From the NCBI RefSeq assembly GCF_002127325.2, contig NC_035433.2:141638760-141702759 (forward strand): 64,000 nucleotides of DNA, written 5' to 3'. A program made the position numbers and the translations under genes. Source of the DNA: Helianthus annuus. Taxonomy: Eukaryota > Streptophyta > Magnoliopsida > Asterales > Asteraceae. Within the stretch, counting starts at the first letter, position 1. Each line of letters begins with the position of its first letter. The notes under the pieces were generated by a model. That model saw nothing but the letters and a program-made list of their open reading frames with translations, was not told the DNA's origin and searched no databases. This document shows positions 1-10,973 of this stretch, piece after piece.

Positions 1-248
1 AACCGGGTTTTACTGTAGTGGGCCTTCGGGCGGCGGGTTTTCCCTGGAACTGGTGATGGTTGGCTTGAGCTACCCAACACTGTATGTGGTCGCGGATGCA
101 TGTGGTCGCCTTTTGTCATTGGGTTACCCCGGGTAGGCGGACTTTTATTTCGTTTACAGCCCTACTCATGGACAAAAATGGCATTTTACTCGAAATTATT
201 AGTCCTGTTTTTTAATCACTTAATATTCTTACATAATAATTTTTCCAG
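1..248. other. Unassigned sequence upstream of the UBP exon
   Basis: I see no coding segment or repeat that I can name here. The last bases before 249 are T-rich and end in a CAG-like acceptor (AG at 247-248). The stretch therefore probably includes intron of the broken ubiquitin-protease gene that follows. Confidence 0.4.
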
Positions 249-733
249 CAAGATCCAGTATTGTAATGGATGAAACATTATTGGTTCCGGAAAGTCGTAG
301 AATTTTTATTCTTGTTTCGTGGTCCGACAAAGCGATGAAACAGTATGATACTTTTTTTTTAACGGCAAATTTGGATCACTGACGGACCACTGGAGTATCA
401 TTGTGCCACCAGCAGAACCACCCGATCATATCCATCTCCACTAAACAATAATGTCTATACACCAATTCAGGAGGAAACCCAATAAATCTGGGAAAACCCC
501 CTTTGTGGGACTCGAACCCATGACCTAATGGTCATAAGCCTTATCCCACCCCCAAGATACCACTAGGCTATAATGCCATGGTGAAACAGTATGATACTAG
601 TATTTTAAATCGGCTACAAGAAACAAGTGTGTTTCCGGTAGTTTCAAACAAGCTGCCAGAATTGGTTTCTTTATCGAAATGCCTAGAAGCTTTCTTGAGG
701 GAAGAACCATTGGGACCCGAAGACATGTGGTAT
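249..733 (+). pseudogene. Ubiquitin-specific protease (UBP/USP) exon fragment, split by a SINE
   Basis: Reading 249-352 and then 599-733 in one frame gives an uninterrupted peptide with the segments VSWSDKAMKQYD, VSLSKCLEAFLREEPLGPED and MWY. These match the stretch just before the CPxC zinc ribbon and the His box in plant USPs of the UBP5/8/9/10 type. USPs are cysteine proteases that remove ubiquitin from proteins. The fragment starts after a splice-acceptor-like AG (247-248) and ends at TAT|GT (733/734), which looks like a donor. A SINE (353-581) and its duplicated target site interrupt it. No Cys box, His box or further exons lie nearby, and a MITE-like repeat and a truncated copia element follow at once. 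I see the peptide directly; the family call is from recognition. It is a gene relic, or one exon of a gene outside the window that has lost its function. Confidence 0.7.
353..581 (-). mobile_element. tRNA-derived SINE with 17-bp target duplication
   Basis: Read on the minus strand, this 229-bp insert starts with a tRNA-like head. An A-box-like TAGCCTAGTGGT is the complement of about 559-570, and a B box GGGTTCGAGTCCCAC is the complement of 505-519. The insert ends in an A-rich tail (the T run from 353). It is flanked by a perfect direct repeat TGAAACAGTATGATACT at 336-352 and 582-598. A Pol III promoter, a 3' A tail and a long target duplication define a SINE mobilised by LINE machinery. Removing the SINE and one repeat copy restores an open reading frame in the host exon, which confirms the borders. 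Confidence 0.88.
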
Positions 734-756
734 GTTTCAATGTCATACTTTAGGTG

Positions 757-999
757 GTAGGGGTGTGCATGGTTCGGTTCGGTTTTATGGTAAAACCAAA
801 ACCGTAACCAAAATGTTCGGTTTTCGGCTTTTGAAAACCGTCCGGTTTCGGTTTTAGCAACGGTTCGGTTCTCTTTTTCGGTTTTTTGTGCTTAGGTTAA
901 ACACTTAAACAACTTAAACTTAAACATAAAAATATATGGACTGGTCATATGCTCGTAACTTATAAGTCCGGTTCGGTTTTTTTCGGTTATTGAATATGG
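757..999. repeat. GGTTCGGTTT-rich repeat, probable hAT-type MITE fragment
   Basis: The block begins TAGGGGTGTGCATGG, a typical terminal sequence of short hAT-like elements, and is filled with degenerate CGGTTCGGTTTT and AACCGAAC motifs. The far end is not visible because the copia open frame starts at about 1000. It is either truncated or interrupted. The class is inferred from the end sequence only. Confidence 0.4.
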
Positions 1000-2330
1000 T
1001 TATCCTAAACTGAACCGAAATTTTGGGTTAGGACGAAGATGAGCTGGGCGAGGTCGAGTGGGAGAGTCAGGTTGGGTAGATTGGGTAGCATTAATAGGTG
1101 GATTCGGGGCTGATGTGGTCGGTTCTGCTGGACCCGGTTCAGAAGAGGAATCGAAGGGTATAGGCTGGACTAGGTCAGCTGGTTGGGGAGGCACAGATGT
1201 AGGAGCAGAAGGGGGTTGGTTAGTGTTTGGGCTAGAAACTGTGGAAGTAGGGCTGTTTTCGGAGTTGGACAGGTTGGGTGGTGGGGTCGGGAAGATGGAA
1301 GTGTAGGATGGAGGATGTGGGTCAGGTGGTGGTTGTGGTGTACGAGATGGAAGAATATCTTCATTAAAACGAACATGACGTGCGACATAGACACGTTCGG
1401 AGACCGGGTCAAAACACCGGTAACCATGATGGTCTAGGCTATAGCCAAGAAAGATGCATGGAGTGGAGCGAAAGTCAATTTTGTGACGATTGTAAGGACG
1501 AAGATATGGAAAACATTGGCAATCAAAAACCCGAAGGAAGGAGTAATGAGGTTTATGTTTGAAAACATGTTGATAGGGAGACATGTTAGAGGACACCCGA
1601 GAAGGTAGGCGGTTTATGAGATAGGTAGCAGTGTTAAAAGCAAACCGCCAAAATCGTAGTGGAAGATTGGAGTGGGCTAGCAGTGCAAGCCCAGTTTCCA
1701 CAACATGACGATGGCGATGTTCACCAATTCTGTTTTGCTCGCTTGTGTGAGGGCATGAACGACGATGAATGATGCCAAGCGAGTTAAAAAATAGAGTTAG
1801 ATTCCGAAATTCACCACCCCAATCAGTTTGCACACTTTTTAGTTTAGTATTAATTTGACGTTCGACCATGTGTAAAAATTGTTTAAAAGTTGTGTAAACA
1901 TCAGACTTGTGTGCTAATGGATAAAACCACATATAGCGAGAGTGATGATCAACACATAAAAGGAAAAAACGATAACCATCAAGAGATAAAGTGGGTGAGG
2001 GACCCCAAACATCACAATAAACTAAATCCAAAATATTATTGCTTCGAAAAGTATAAAATTTTAAAGACAGTTTGGATGATTTTCCCAACTGACATGAAGT
2101 ACATAAGCAGGATGGTAATTTGGTGGAAACAGGTAAAGAACAACTAGAAATGAGTGATTGAAAAACACGAAGATGCGGGTGTCCAAGACGATGGTGCCAA
2201 ATGGTGGAGGTCTCTTTTGTTGCTGTGAATGCGACTTTAGGAAGCGACTTGAATGTAGGAAGGCGGATGGAATAAAGGCCTTGCTCACTTGGTCCCGTTA
2301 GAAGAATAGTGCGTGTAGACTCGTCCTTCA

Positions 2331-2365
<35 letters not shown>

Positions 2366-2640
2366 ATGAAACTCAAAGAAAACATCATTATCTGAGCAAA
2401 ATTTTTGAATGGAAAGGAGATTTTGTTTTAGGGCAGGAACATAAGGAATATAAGAGATATTAAAGGTTTTGTGTAGGGTGTAAATTTTTGAAGAAGCAAT
2501 ATGAAAGATGGGAAGGAGTGTACCGTCGCCAACATGGAGAGAATCATTACCTTGATAAGCTTTAGAGTTGTCAAGACTTGCTAAATCCGGGGAGTCATGA
2601 TCACTGGCTCCAGTGTCGGGCTTCCAGCTGGTATTCGAAA
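1000..2640 (-). pseudogene. Copia protease and integrase, frame broken by a poly-T tract
   Basis: The protease active site DTGAS is visible (complement of about 2595-2612). The reading frame from there runs into a coding-strand T run of about 33 nt (plus-strand A run 2332-2364). Upstream of the run the correct frame reads SDNDVFFEFHV. Downstream the integrase continues in a different frame, so the run has shifted the frame. The integrase keeps the zinc-binding HHCC pattern (WHHRLGHPH and CTSC), its three catalytic acids (in YCDVWG, QTDWGGEF and GEHRHRH) and the family's usual C-terminal segment with FLGY. The frame ends shortly before the region where reverse transcriptase should begin. Confidence 0.8.
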
Positions 2641-2954
2641 AGGCAGCAAAGTTGGCCTAAGAAGGCTGCCTAGAGGGACCAGCCTGATTGGGGCATTGAG
2701 TTGGTAAGTGACCGATCCCGCACCTGTTATAATGGCCAAAAACAAGGTTGTGTAGCAGCCCAAGAAAATTGTCTATTGTTACCAGAATTGTCACGGCCTC
2801 GATTTGAATTTGCACGTGAGTTGCCACGATAAGTACCACGACGATTGCCACGGTGGTTGTTGTAAGACCGTGGGGCAAAGTAAGCTTGGGGTTGTGGGCT
2901 GAAGGCCGGGGACGGTTGGTTGGTGTTAGGAGCAGGCTGTAGTTGATAGCCAAG

Positions 2955-3704
2955 TTAAGCAGCAAGCAGTTGAAGATTTTGGAGTTGAGATTGGATATTG
3001 TTAATGGTGGGAGGTTGTTTTGTGGTGTTGTTGTAAGCCTGTGGTATTAGGGAGGGTTGTGGTTCTTGGTTTTTAGTAATCATGTAATCATGGTCGGTCA
3101 ATAAACCATATAATTTGTTAAACTGAACAGGTGGTGGATTACAAGCCAGCATATTACCTTTAAAGCTATTGTACTCCTCCCGAAGACCCGTAATAGTAAG
3201 CATCACCACATCTTTGTCTTTCTGGGGCTCCCCGATGTTAGCCAAGGTTGTTGCATATTCTTGAGCACGAGTTAAATAGTCAACAGCTTTCTCATCGCCT
3301 TTCATGACTATTTTCAAGAGTCGGGTCTTCAAGGTATACTCATGTGAGGTGGTTTGAAGCGCGTAGGCGCATTCCAGAGACAGCCAAACATCTCTAGAAG
3401 TAGTGCCCTGGACATGTTGGAAGGAGGCTTCAGACACGGTTGAGATGATAAGCATGCAGACATGGGCGTCATTTGCAATCCACCGGGTGTAGTTCGGGTT
3501 ATCAGCAGCAGCCGCATAAGCGGAAACTTTGGGTAATGGGCAGGGTATGGAACCATCGATGTAACCAAACAGGGAATTGGAGACAAGGAATGGTTCGACC
3601 ATTGCTTTCCAATAGCCATAATTTGAGAGTGAGAGGGTAAAGGCGAACTTGTGAGAGTTGTGAATGGTCTTTTCTTGGGTGGTAAAGAGGGCAAGGGTGG
3701 CCAT
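2955..3704 (-). pseudogene. Copia gag (UBN2-type) open frame
   Basis: The 249-codon frame starts MATLALFTTQEK and has the features of plant copia gag: an N-terminal segment with NYGYWKAMVEPFL, a central DVWLSLE, and a segment with LKIVMKGDEKAVDYL. These are the landmarks of the UBN2/retrotransposon gag family, which forms the RNA-packing particle. A knuckle-like stretch (CGIGHLPTQC, about 2700-2735) lies downstream in another frame. It has only three residues between Cys and His instead of the usual four, so it is probably damaged. Gag itself is open throughout. Confidence 0.8.
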
Positions 3705-3862
3705 AATGAAGACTGGAATGGGTGTCGCTGCTGTTCAAAGAGAGAGTTTATTATGTAAATGGTCGGAGATATTACTCACGGTTGTACAGCTGCTGTCCGG
3801 CGGTGGCCAGAAAGAAAAAAAAAGAGGCAGCAGCTAGGGTCAGAGACAGGCTCTTGATACCA

Positions 3863-3991
3863 TATTAAACATAAAGATTTATGTGTTTTATTGATATGAA
3901 TTAGCAGAATACATAAGGAGTATAAATAGAGAAGATTACAGGTAAATATGGAAATCTCTATTCTAAAGCTAAGCATAAATCTTGGCTAACA
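3863..3991 (-). repeat. 5' LTR of the truncated copia element
   Basis: On the minus strand it starts TGTTAGCCAAG and ends TTTAATA directly before the TGGTATCA primer site. The expected final CA reads TA, consistent with a C-to-T change. A TATA-like motif (plus-strand 3921-3928, tataaata) and an AATAAA-like signal (about 3884-3893) sit at positions suited to U3 and R. No second copy exists in the window for comparison. Confidence 0.7.
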
Positions 3992-4730
3992 TTATTCTAA
4001 TTATCATAAGTCTCAGCTGATTGTTAGGGCTGATTATTATTCTAATAATATATAACTAAAAATTACATATAAAGATCTCAAATTCGATTAATTCCGATTA
4101 ATCTCTACTAATCCCGATTAATCGCTAGTCGGTACCCCACCGCCGACTAGCGCCTAGCGATTCTTACAATACTGGTTGTAACCTAAAATAAGTCTAGAAA
4201 TATTGTTTTTTATTTAAATGAAATTATTATTGTTAATTTATTATTTAAAAAAATAAAAAAAAAATCCATTACTAGTGATGGGCACCCCCACTAAGACCGT
4301 GGGGTGTGGACTTGGGTTTGGAGCGTGGGAACCAAAACAATGCCGCTTTAGCCACACCGGGCCAACTTGGGTAGCGGCGTTGCCCCTCTGGCGTGGCTAT
4401 GATGCCTGGCGTGGGGCGGGTTGGGTAGATAATGTGGATGGCTGGGATTGGCTAGCAAAATATGACTGTTACCCATAGCCGTTTGGGCTAGCCGTTGGCC
4501 ATGGCGGTTACCGCTATGTAAATCAAATTTTTAAAAAAATTTACTAATTTTTACCTATAAATACTCACCCCAAAATTTTTCACATCTAGTTTCATCAAAC
4601 ACAAATCTTCATCCAAAACCAACCCAAAAACCGAAAATAGCTAATTTGACCGAGGAGGAGGAGCTAGCGCTAGTGACGTCAATCGTTGACGCATAACGAA
4701 TGCTACGTCGTGGTCAAACCACCTACTGGT

Positions 4731-5155
<425 letters not shown>

Positions 5156-5500
5156 ATTTTTTCTTTTAGAATTTATTATGAAGTTTTTTTTATTTTATTA
5201 GGATTTATTAAGTTGTTTTTTTTTATTTTTAGGATCTATTAAGTTGTTTTTTTTAATTTATTAGGATTTTATGTAACTTTTTATTTAAATTAAATTAGTG
5301 GTGTGTTTTATTTATAAATGTCAGAATATAAAAAAAATATAGATTTTCACATGTCAACCCAAGCCCTCAACCCACGCCGCTACCACACCCCACTTTTTTT
5401 GGGTGGCCTGGTGGAGCCCATCTCCGCCACATGTTAACCCAAGCCCCCAACCGAAGCCACACACCCACCCAGGAGTCTAAAATCCATCACTAGTGATGGA

Positions 5501-5903
5501 ATCAAGTTTGATGACGTCGTGGAACATGATTGGATGTGGTGAGTGATGAAAAGTGAAGTACCCGTACCCCTAAAGGTATAGTTTATATATATTTACATGT
5601 AAGGTCATAAGAAATGATAAGAAATGATGCCTGGTATTTAACGAAAAAAAAAAAGTTATGTATAGCAAGAACTCTAAAAATATAGAGGTCAGATTGTAAT
5701 ATCAGATTTCTTCAAAATAAGAGGATGTGTCGAACATAAGTGTGAGTAATCAACTATATTGTGTAGTGGATGTCCTGCACTTGTTTATTACTAGATCACT
5801 TATTGATCAATATCATATCATTTCTAACGCGAGTCATGTTGATGTTAATTGAACTTTGACTCGACATAAATAACAAGAATGTCATAAATCTTGATAGAAG
5901 TTT
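5501..5903. other. Spacer between the Harbinger-like element and the pectinesterase stop
   Basis: AT-rich sequence without a coding segment that I recognise. The first 60 bp still resemble the outer flank of the related repeat at about 22040-22110. The rest is presumably 3' UTR and downstream region of the pectinesterase gene on the minus strand. Confidence 0.35.
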
Positions 5904-8900
5904 CTAAATGTTTTTATCGTTGCGCAAAAGCCAGTCGTTTCCATCGATGAAAGAGATATCCATGAACGGGGTAGCTTCTTCGTCGCTTAGTGTTTTCATA
6001 TATGGAACCCGAAATGTGGTATTTGCTCCGACGCCTAAACACCCATATTCTCCAAAGAAAACTGTCCTGAAAAATAGTGAAACACACATGTTTATATAAG
6101 AGGCAAACAAGGGAGAATATTGAGGGGGGTGTTTGGCATTGCGTTTTAAAATTGATTATCTGATTGCGACGGATAAACTAGTTCTTGAAGATAACTAATT
6201 GAGGAGTATCTACAAGTATAACAATCCTAATTCGAGGACATTTTAAATGTAAATCCTTTTAACCGATGCATCTTTGGCCTAGCGGTCATGTGAAGGTGGT
6301 CCAACAATCAAAAGGTTGTAAGTTCAAATCACGAAAATGTGTGCTTGTCAAACACCAAAATGGATGATTGTCACAACTTCAACACACCCAACACTAGTTT
6401 TCTACTACTCATTAGCTTATTCGGGTTGTTATGGAAAAGGTAAGATCCGGAAACCCTTAACCGATTTAAGCATCCCCTATGTCTAACGAAATATTTTTCA
6501 CACTATAAGGTTCCTCTTGTGACGGTCCGGCCTAGCACCTAGGATACAACCAACTAGCTTATCAAGCTCAGATAATCAAATTTAAAATGTAATGCCAAAC
6601 ACTACTTAAATAGACATAACTGATCTCTAGAGGGATCTCTCCAATCATTCCAACCATCAGAAGAAACAACTTCACTCATATAAGTTTTTAAGAACACCAC
6701 AGTTGCATATGCACCCCAAGCCCTTCCAAGCCACACCCTACCACTTCCTCTAATAATACAATACACAAATGAAAACCCTGTTTTCTCATCCACCGAGTTC
6801 CTCCCATGCGCTGTTATCGCTCCACTAATCCCACCACCACTCGGGACATCACTAGCAACCGAGTGCAGCATACAACCCTGAAAGAAAATGGATCTAGTTA
6901 GAGACTATCGCGCTTGATCATATTTATTAGAAAACATGTTAGCACTTAGGTGCAAATTGCAAAAAACATTAAAAATAAAAAAATAGAGATCAATATGTTT
7001 TCTTGAAGAATGATTAACTACCTCATAGAGTGATCTACCATTTCCAAAAATGAAATCTATTGATCCTTCAATGAAACATTCTTTGAAATAATGTCTTCCT
7101 CGATCATCAAGAAGAGTGTCTTGAGCTCCATAAAACCCACAACCATAAAAAGCTGCTTGATCACCGGAGATTCTCAGGGCGACTGCCTGTGCTCCGACTA
7201 CACCTTGGGCCGGCGAAGGAGCTGTGTTCTTCGCCATTGATCGAACAACAAACAAAGTAAAATATTAGATGATTAGCTAATATATATTAAGGGGGTGTTT
7301 GGGGTTGCGTTTTCAAAATAGATTATGCGTTTTCAAAATAGATTTTGCGTTTTAAAATAGATTTTGCGTTTTCAAAACTGCGTTTTGAAAAAGCATGTAG
7401 GTACATGCTTCTCCAAAACTGCGTTTTGGAGGTAGATAATCATTTTTTCATCCAAACACTTTTTTAGATTATTTATGTTTTACAAACGCAATAATCAAAT
7501 AATCACTTCAAAACGTAATCCCAAACACCCTCCAAGTAGAATTTGCTACATATATAAGATTTATCTTAATTATCGTAATCTTAATTAGGAGGTATGATTA
7601 GATTACATTTCTTTGTAATTATCCTTGTATTCCCATAAATACTTGATCTGTAATTCAGAATAACTTACATATTCTTATAGGATTTTCATTATTTTACACA
7701 AGAATTTCAAGTTTCAAATAGAAAAAAAAAATAAAAAAAAATAAGAATGTTTTTGCGTAAAATATAATCAACTTTTGTGTAATTTCTCTCTTGGGTAACA
7801 ATCCTTATGAGTTATAAAAACCTTCAAAACGAAACCTGAGATTTTTAATAAGGTTTATAAATTTTAGAGTTAATTACTGTTTTCGTCCCTGTGGTTTGTC
7901 AAAAATCACTATTTCAGTCCGTTAGTTTAAAAATTGCGATTTCAGTCCCTGTGGTTTCACTTTCGTAACTATTTCAGTCCACCTTGTAACCATTCCAGTC
8001 CCTGTACTTAACAGAATAATGGACTGAAATGGTTATAAAAGTGAAACCACAAGGACTAAAATGGTTACGAAAGTGAAACCACAGGGACTGAAATCACAAT
8101 TTTTAAACTAATGGACTGAAATAGTAATTTTTGACAAACCACAGGGACGAAAACAGTAATTAAAGATTGTTACCTTGAACAGATATCAAATCAAAGTTGG
8201 TTAACTACCCTTTTATGCAATATCAAACTATTTGTAGCACTTGCAAATCTATGATTTACTTTCATGTATGCATTACCTTGAAGCTGATGTTATAAGCAAT
8301 GAAGTTTTGCGCAAAAACGGAAACCGTAGCGCTGTAGATTGTGCCTCCAGTCGAATTTGCTGTGTCGTTCCATGCGATCGCAGTGTTAAGAAAACCCTGG
8401 CCTTGAATTATCAAGTTGGTCTTGGTCTGATTTACCAACACTTTCTCCCTATATCACAACAATAGAATTTTCTTGGATCTATACAATTATACATGCCTTT
8501 GCACATCAATTAGTTATGAGTTAATTACTGTTTTCGTCCCTATGGTTTGTCAAAAATCATTATTTCAGTCCATTAGTTTAAAAACTGCGATTTCAGTCCC
8601 TGTGGTTTCACTTTCGTAACCATTTCAGTCCACCTTGTAACCATTTCAGTCCCTGTACTTAACAGAATAATGGATTGAAATGGTTACCTTGTAACCATTT
8701 CAGTCCCTGTACTTAACAGAATAATGGATTGAAATGGTTACAAAAGTGAAACCACAGGGACTGAAATGGTTACGAAAGTGAAACCACGGGGACTGAAATC
8801 CAAAATTTTAAACTAATGGACTGAAATAGTGATTTTTGACAAACCACGGGACGAAAACAGTAATTAACTCGTTAGTTATTAAAGTTAATTACTGTTTTCA

Positions 8901-9721
8901 TCCCTGTGGTTTGTCAAAAATCACTATTTCAGTCCATTAGTTTAAAAATTGCGATTTTAGTCCTTGTGGTTTCATTTTCGTAACCATTTCAGTCCCTATA
9001 GTTTCACTTTCGTAACCATTCCAATCCATTTATTCTGTTAGTACAGGGACTGAAATGGTTACGAGGTGGACTGAAATGGTTACAAAAGTGAAATCACAGG
9101 GACTGAAACCGCAAATTTTAAACTAATGACTGAAATAGTGATTTTTGACAAACCACAGGGACGAAAACAGTAATTAACTCTATTATGTAATATGTACACC
9201 TTTATTCTATAAAGCTTAGAAAATATGGCATTTTTTAGAACTTTATTCACATTTATAGAAGAGTAAAAGTATATAAAAGTTGCATGATCAGGAAGGAAGA
9301 TTAAGTACCTATAAGTTCCTGAATCAAGTATGATAAGAGTTGTATTAAGGCTAGAATCAGGAACAGCATCAACCGCCTGCTGCAAAGTGGTGAAGTTCCC
9401 ACAACCGTTTTGATCAACGGTCAAAACAAGCTGCACCCCGTATTCGGATATTAGCCGAGAGTTCTTCCATGTGTCAGCGTCACAACTGACCTTCCGCCGC
9501 CTATGGTGGTGGTGGTGGTGCCCATGATGACGGTGGCGGCCCGTAATTTGGCTTATGAAAGAGAACAAGTCATAAAATCCACTTTGCTCAATAACCCTTT
9601 TGACAAAAGTGACTTCAAAGGTAGGTATGGTTGAGTTTGTGGTGTAGAAAGAAAGAATGATGGAAAAAAGAGCAATGGCAATGACAGACAACCAAAACAA
9701 AATGCTTTTTTTGGTGTTCAT
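5904..9721 (-). CDS. Pectinesterase (pectin methylesterase) without a PMEI pro-domain
   Basis: Five exons join cleanly: 9309-9721, 8277-8448, 7022-7228, 6621-6877 and 5904-6066 (1212 nt, 403 codons plus stop), all with GT-AG introns. The enzyme removes methyl groups from wall homogalacturonan. Residues about 8-28 form a hydrophobic signal or anchor, a His/Arg-rich stretch lies at about 64-77, and the carbohydrate esterase family 8 beta-helix fills the rest. Active-site residues are present: Gln209 in QAV, Gln231 and Asp232 in GAQDTL, Asp253 in DFIFG and Arg316 in LGRAW. There is no inhibitor-like pro-region, so it is the short type, near the PME15 group by recognition. The ATG at 9721 gives the signal segment. 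Five MITE-like repeats sit in the introns, but every splice site and catalytic residue is intact, so it may be functional. Confidence 0.9.
6123..6605. mobile_element. MITE in pectinesterase intron 4
   Basis: Inverted ends GGTGTTTGGCATTGCG (6127 on) and its near-complement CATTACATTTT...CCAAACACTACT (to 6605) bracket about 480 bp. The right end stops about 15 bp from the splice donor of exon 4 (6620), so almost the whole intron is this insert. No target duplication could be fixed. Confidence 0.6.
7292..7533. mobile_element. MITE in pectinesterase intron 2
   Basis: Terminal inverted repeats GGGGGTGTTTGGGGTTGCG and its complement-like end at about 7510-7533 enclose repeated GCGTTTTCAAAATAGATT units. 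The GGTGTTTGG ends match the inserts at 6123 and 34007, so they belong to one broad terminal type. It lies between exon 2 and exon 3. Confidence 0.6.
7867..8164. mobile_element. Fold-back MULE-type MITE, copy 1 (pectinesterase intron 2)
   Basis: The arms GAGTTAATTACTGTTTTCGT (7867 on) and its complement at about 8143-8164 are nearly perfect, and the inner part is also palindromic (TTTCAGTCC and GGACTGAAA), so the RNA would fold into a long hairpin. It is the same family as 8518-8870 and 8882-9180. I found no clear target duplication for this copy. Confidence 0.7.
8518..8870. mobile_element. Fold-back MULE-type MITE, copy 2 (intron 1), 9-bp target duplication
   Basis: Ends GAGTTAATTAC and GTAATTAACTC are flanked by ATTAGTTAT (8509-8517) and GTTAGTTAT (8871-8879), eight of nine bases equal. 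A 9-bp duplication is typical of Mutator-like elements. An inner segment (TTACCTTGTAACCATTTCAG region, about 8625-8740) is partly duplicated. Confidence 0.75.
8882..9180. mobile_element. Fold-back MULE-type MITE, copy 3 (intron 1)
   Basis: A third member of the family, starting about 12 bp after copy 2 in pectinesterase intron 1. The arms AGTTAATTACTG and CAGTAATTAACTC are intact and the inner part is palindromic. A target duplication is not obvious. Confidence 0.7.
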
Positions 9722-9763
9722 GTTTTGGATCTAAGGATTGTGATTAAAATGGTTATGGGGTGT

Positions 9764-9778
9764 ATTGTTATATATACA
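9764..9778 (-). promoter_or_regulatory. Possible TATA box of the pectinesterase gene
   Basis: The minus strand reads TGTATATATAAC about 45 nt upstream of the ATG at 9721. Its position allows a very short leader. No other promoter evidence is visible, so this is tentative. Confidence 0.3.
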
Positions 9779-10973
9779 TTATAATGTATGGTGGTTAATT
9801 AATGTGAACATGTATTTGCAAATACTCAAGTACTTGTGTTTCATCATGCTTCCTTTCTTTTTATGCTTCAAGGCATGTATTTTCAAATATAGTATAATTA
9901 CCTCTATGGCTTTATATTTTAATCGCGACAGATCTATTATTTTTTTAAATGTTATATGGTATTCGATACTTATTTTTATCTGTTAAAATTCTTATATCCA
10001 ACCGATTTTAAACATTTTACAAGTTATTCAATGAGTTTTTTTCTTGTCATTAATGGAATAATGGTTCTAGAACATAATTTGTTAAATTATGGTGGGGTTT
10101 AAAGAGTGAGGATTGGCTTTGGAGTTAAGGGAAGTGAGTGTGAAGAAAGTAAATGGCAGCAAAAAGAACTGAATTCAGGGGTGGCTATTAACAAATGGAG
10201 GAAGATTGATCTATAAGTCAAGTTTTAAAAATAAAAAGAAAAAACTAAAAAAAAAAAAAACATGATGAAAGGTGTGCGGCTGAGGGGGGTGATTAATGTG
10301 AAAATTAGTTTAAAAATTAGTGTATATAATTTTAAAAGTAAAAGACAAGATACTTATAAAATACATGTGAAATCAACGATAAATGCTGGCTTTAAACCAC
10401 TTTAAAAGCCATATGTAGATTGTCTTTCTTAACATAAACGTCATGTAAATTCTTTTATTGATATAAAGCACTACCTCATCGATTACAAGCTATATGTAGA
10501 TTGTCTTTCTTAACATAGACGTCATGTAAACTCTTTTATTGATATAAAGCACTGCCTCATTGATTACAAAAAACACAATATCGGCAAATTTTAGACTTGT
10601 GGAATTGTGACTTATCAAATGTTGACTCATTTAAGATTTTAAGGGGTAACTTATAACATGTATTTCAAGTAAGTTTAAAGATTTTAGTTTACCAAAATCC
10701 ATAAGAAACTAGTGTAGAATTTTAAAAAATGCTAAATATTTATCATATGAACTTTAGTTAATTATTTATTAAATAAAATAAAATTTCAAAGTGGTAAAAA
10801 TTAGATGATCTCTACACCGATCATTTTTATTTTATTCATCATAATCCAAAATGAAATCAAAGGTTACCGATTTTAACAAATTTAGGCATCTAAAGATCAA
10901 GTAAGCCCCAAAAGCCGCACCGCACAAAGACCAAAACTCAGAACTCAAACCCAAACGATTCAAGAGTGCTATA
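9779..10973. other. Intergenic AT-rich spacer
   Basis: Upstream of the pectinesterase promoter I see no coding segment. The only structure is the 81-bp tandem duplication at 10407-10569. Short A runs and AT-rich sequence fill the rest. Confidence 0.4.
10407..10569. repeat. 81-bp tandem duplication
   Basis: The segment ATATGTAGATTGTCTTTCTT starts at 10411 and again at 10492, and similarity continues through GATTACAA in both copies. The two units differ by only a few bases, so the duplication is recent. Confidence 0.85.

Larger units (their letters stand above)
1000..3991 (-). mobile_element. Ty1/copia retrotransposon, 3'-truncated, short-LTR type
   Basis: Minus-strand order is 5' LTR (3863-3991), primer-binding site (3855-3862, reading TGGTATCA, complementary to initiator tRNA-Met), gag (2955-3704), a knuckle-like segment (about 2700-2760), protease (about 2580-2640) and integrase (about 1000-2330). 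Reverse transcriptase, RNase H, polypurine tract and 3' LTR are all missing, so the copy is truncated just after the integrase C-terminus. The short LTR of about 129 bp resembles Ale/Retrofit-lineage elements, which is an inference from LTR length. Confidence 0.85.

Noticed and set aside
505..571. tRNA-like sequence
   Set aside because: The A and B boxes belong to the SINE head; no full cloverleaf or anticodon arm is formed, so it is not called a tRNA gene.
1058..1437. Plus-strand frames rich in Gly and Val
   Set aside because: They are antisense shadows of the low-complexity Pro/Ser tail of the copia integrase.
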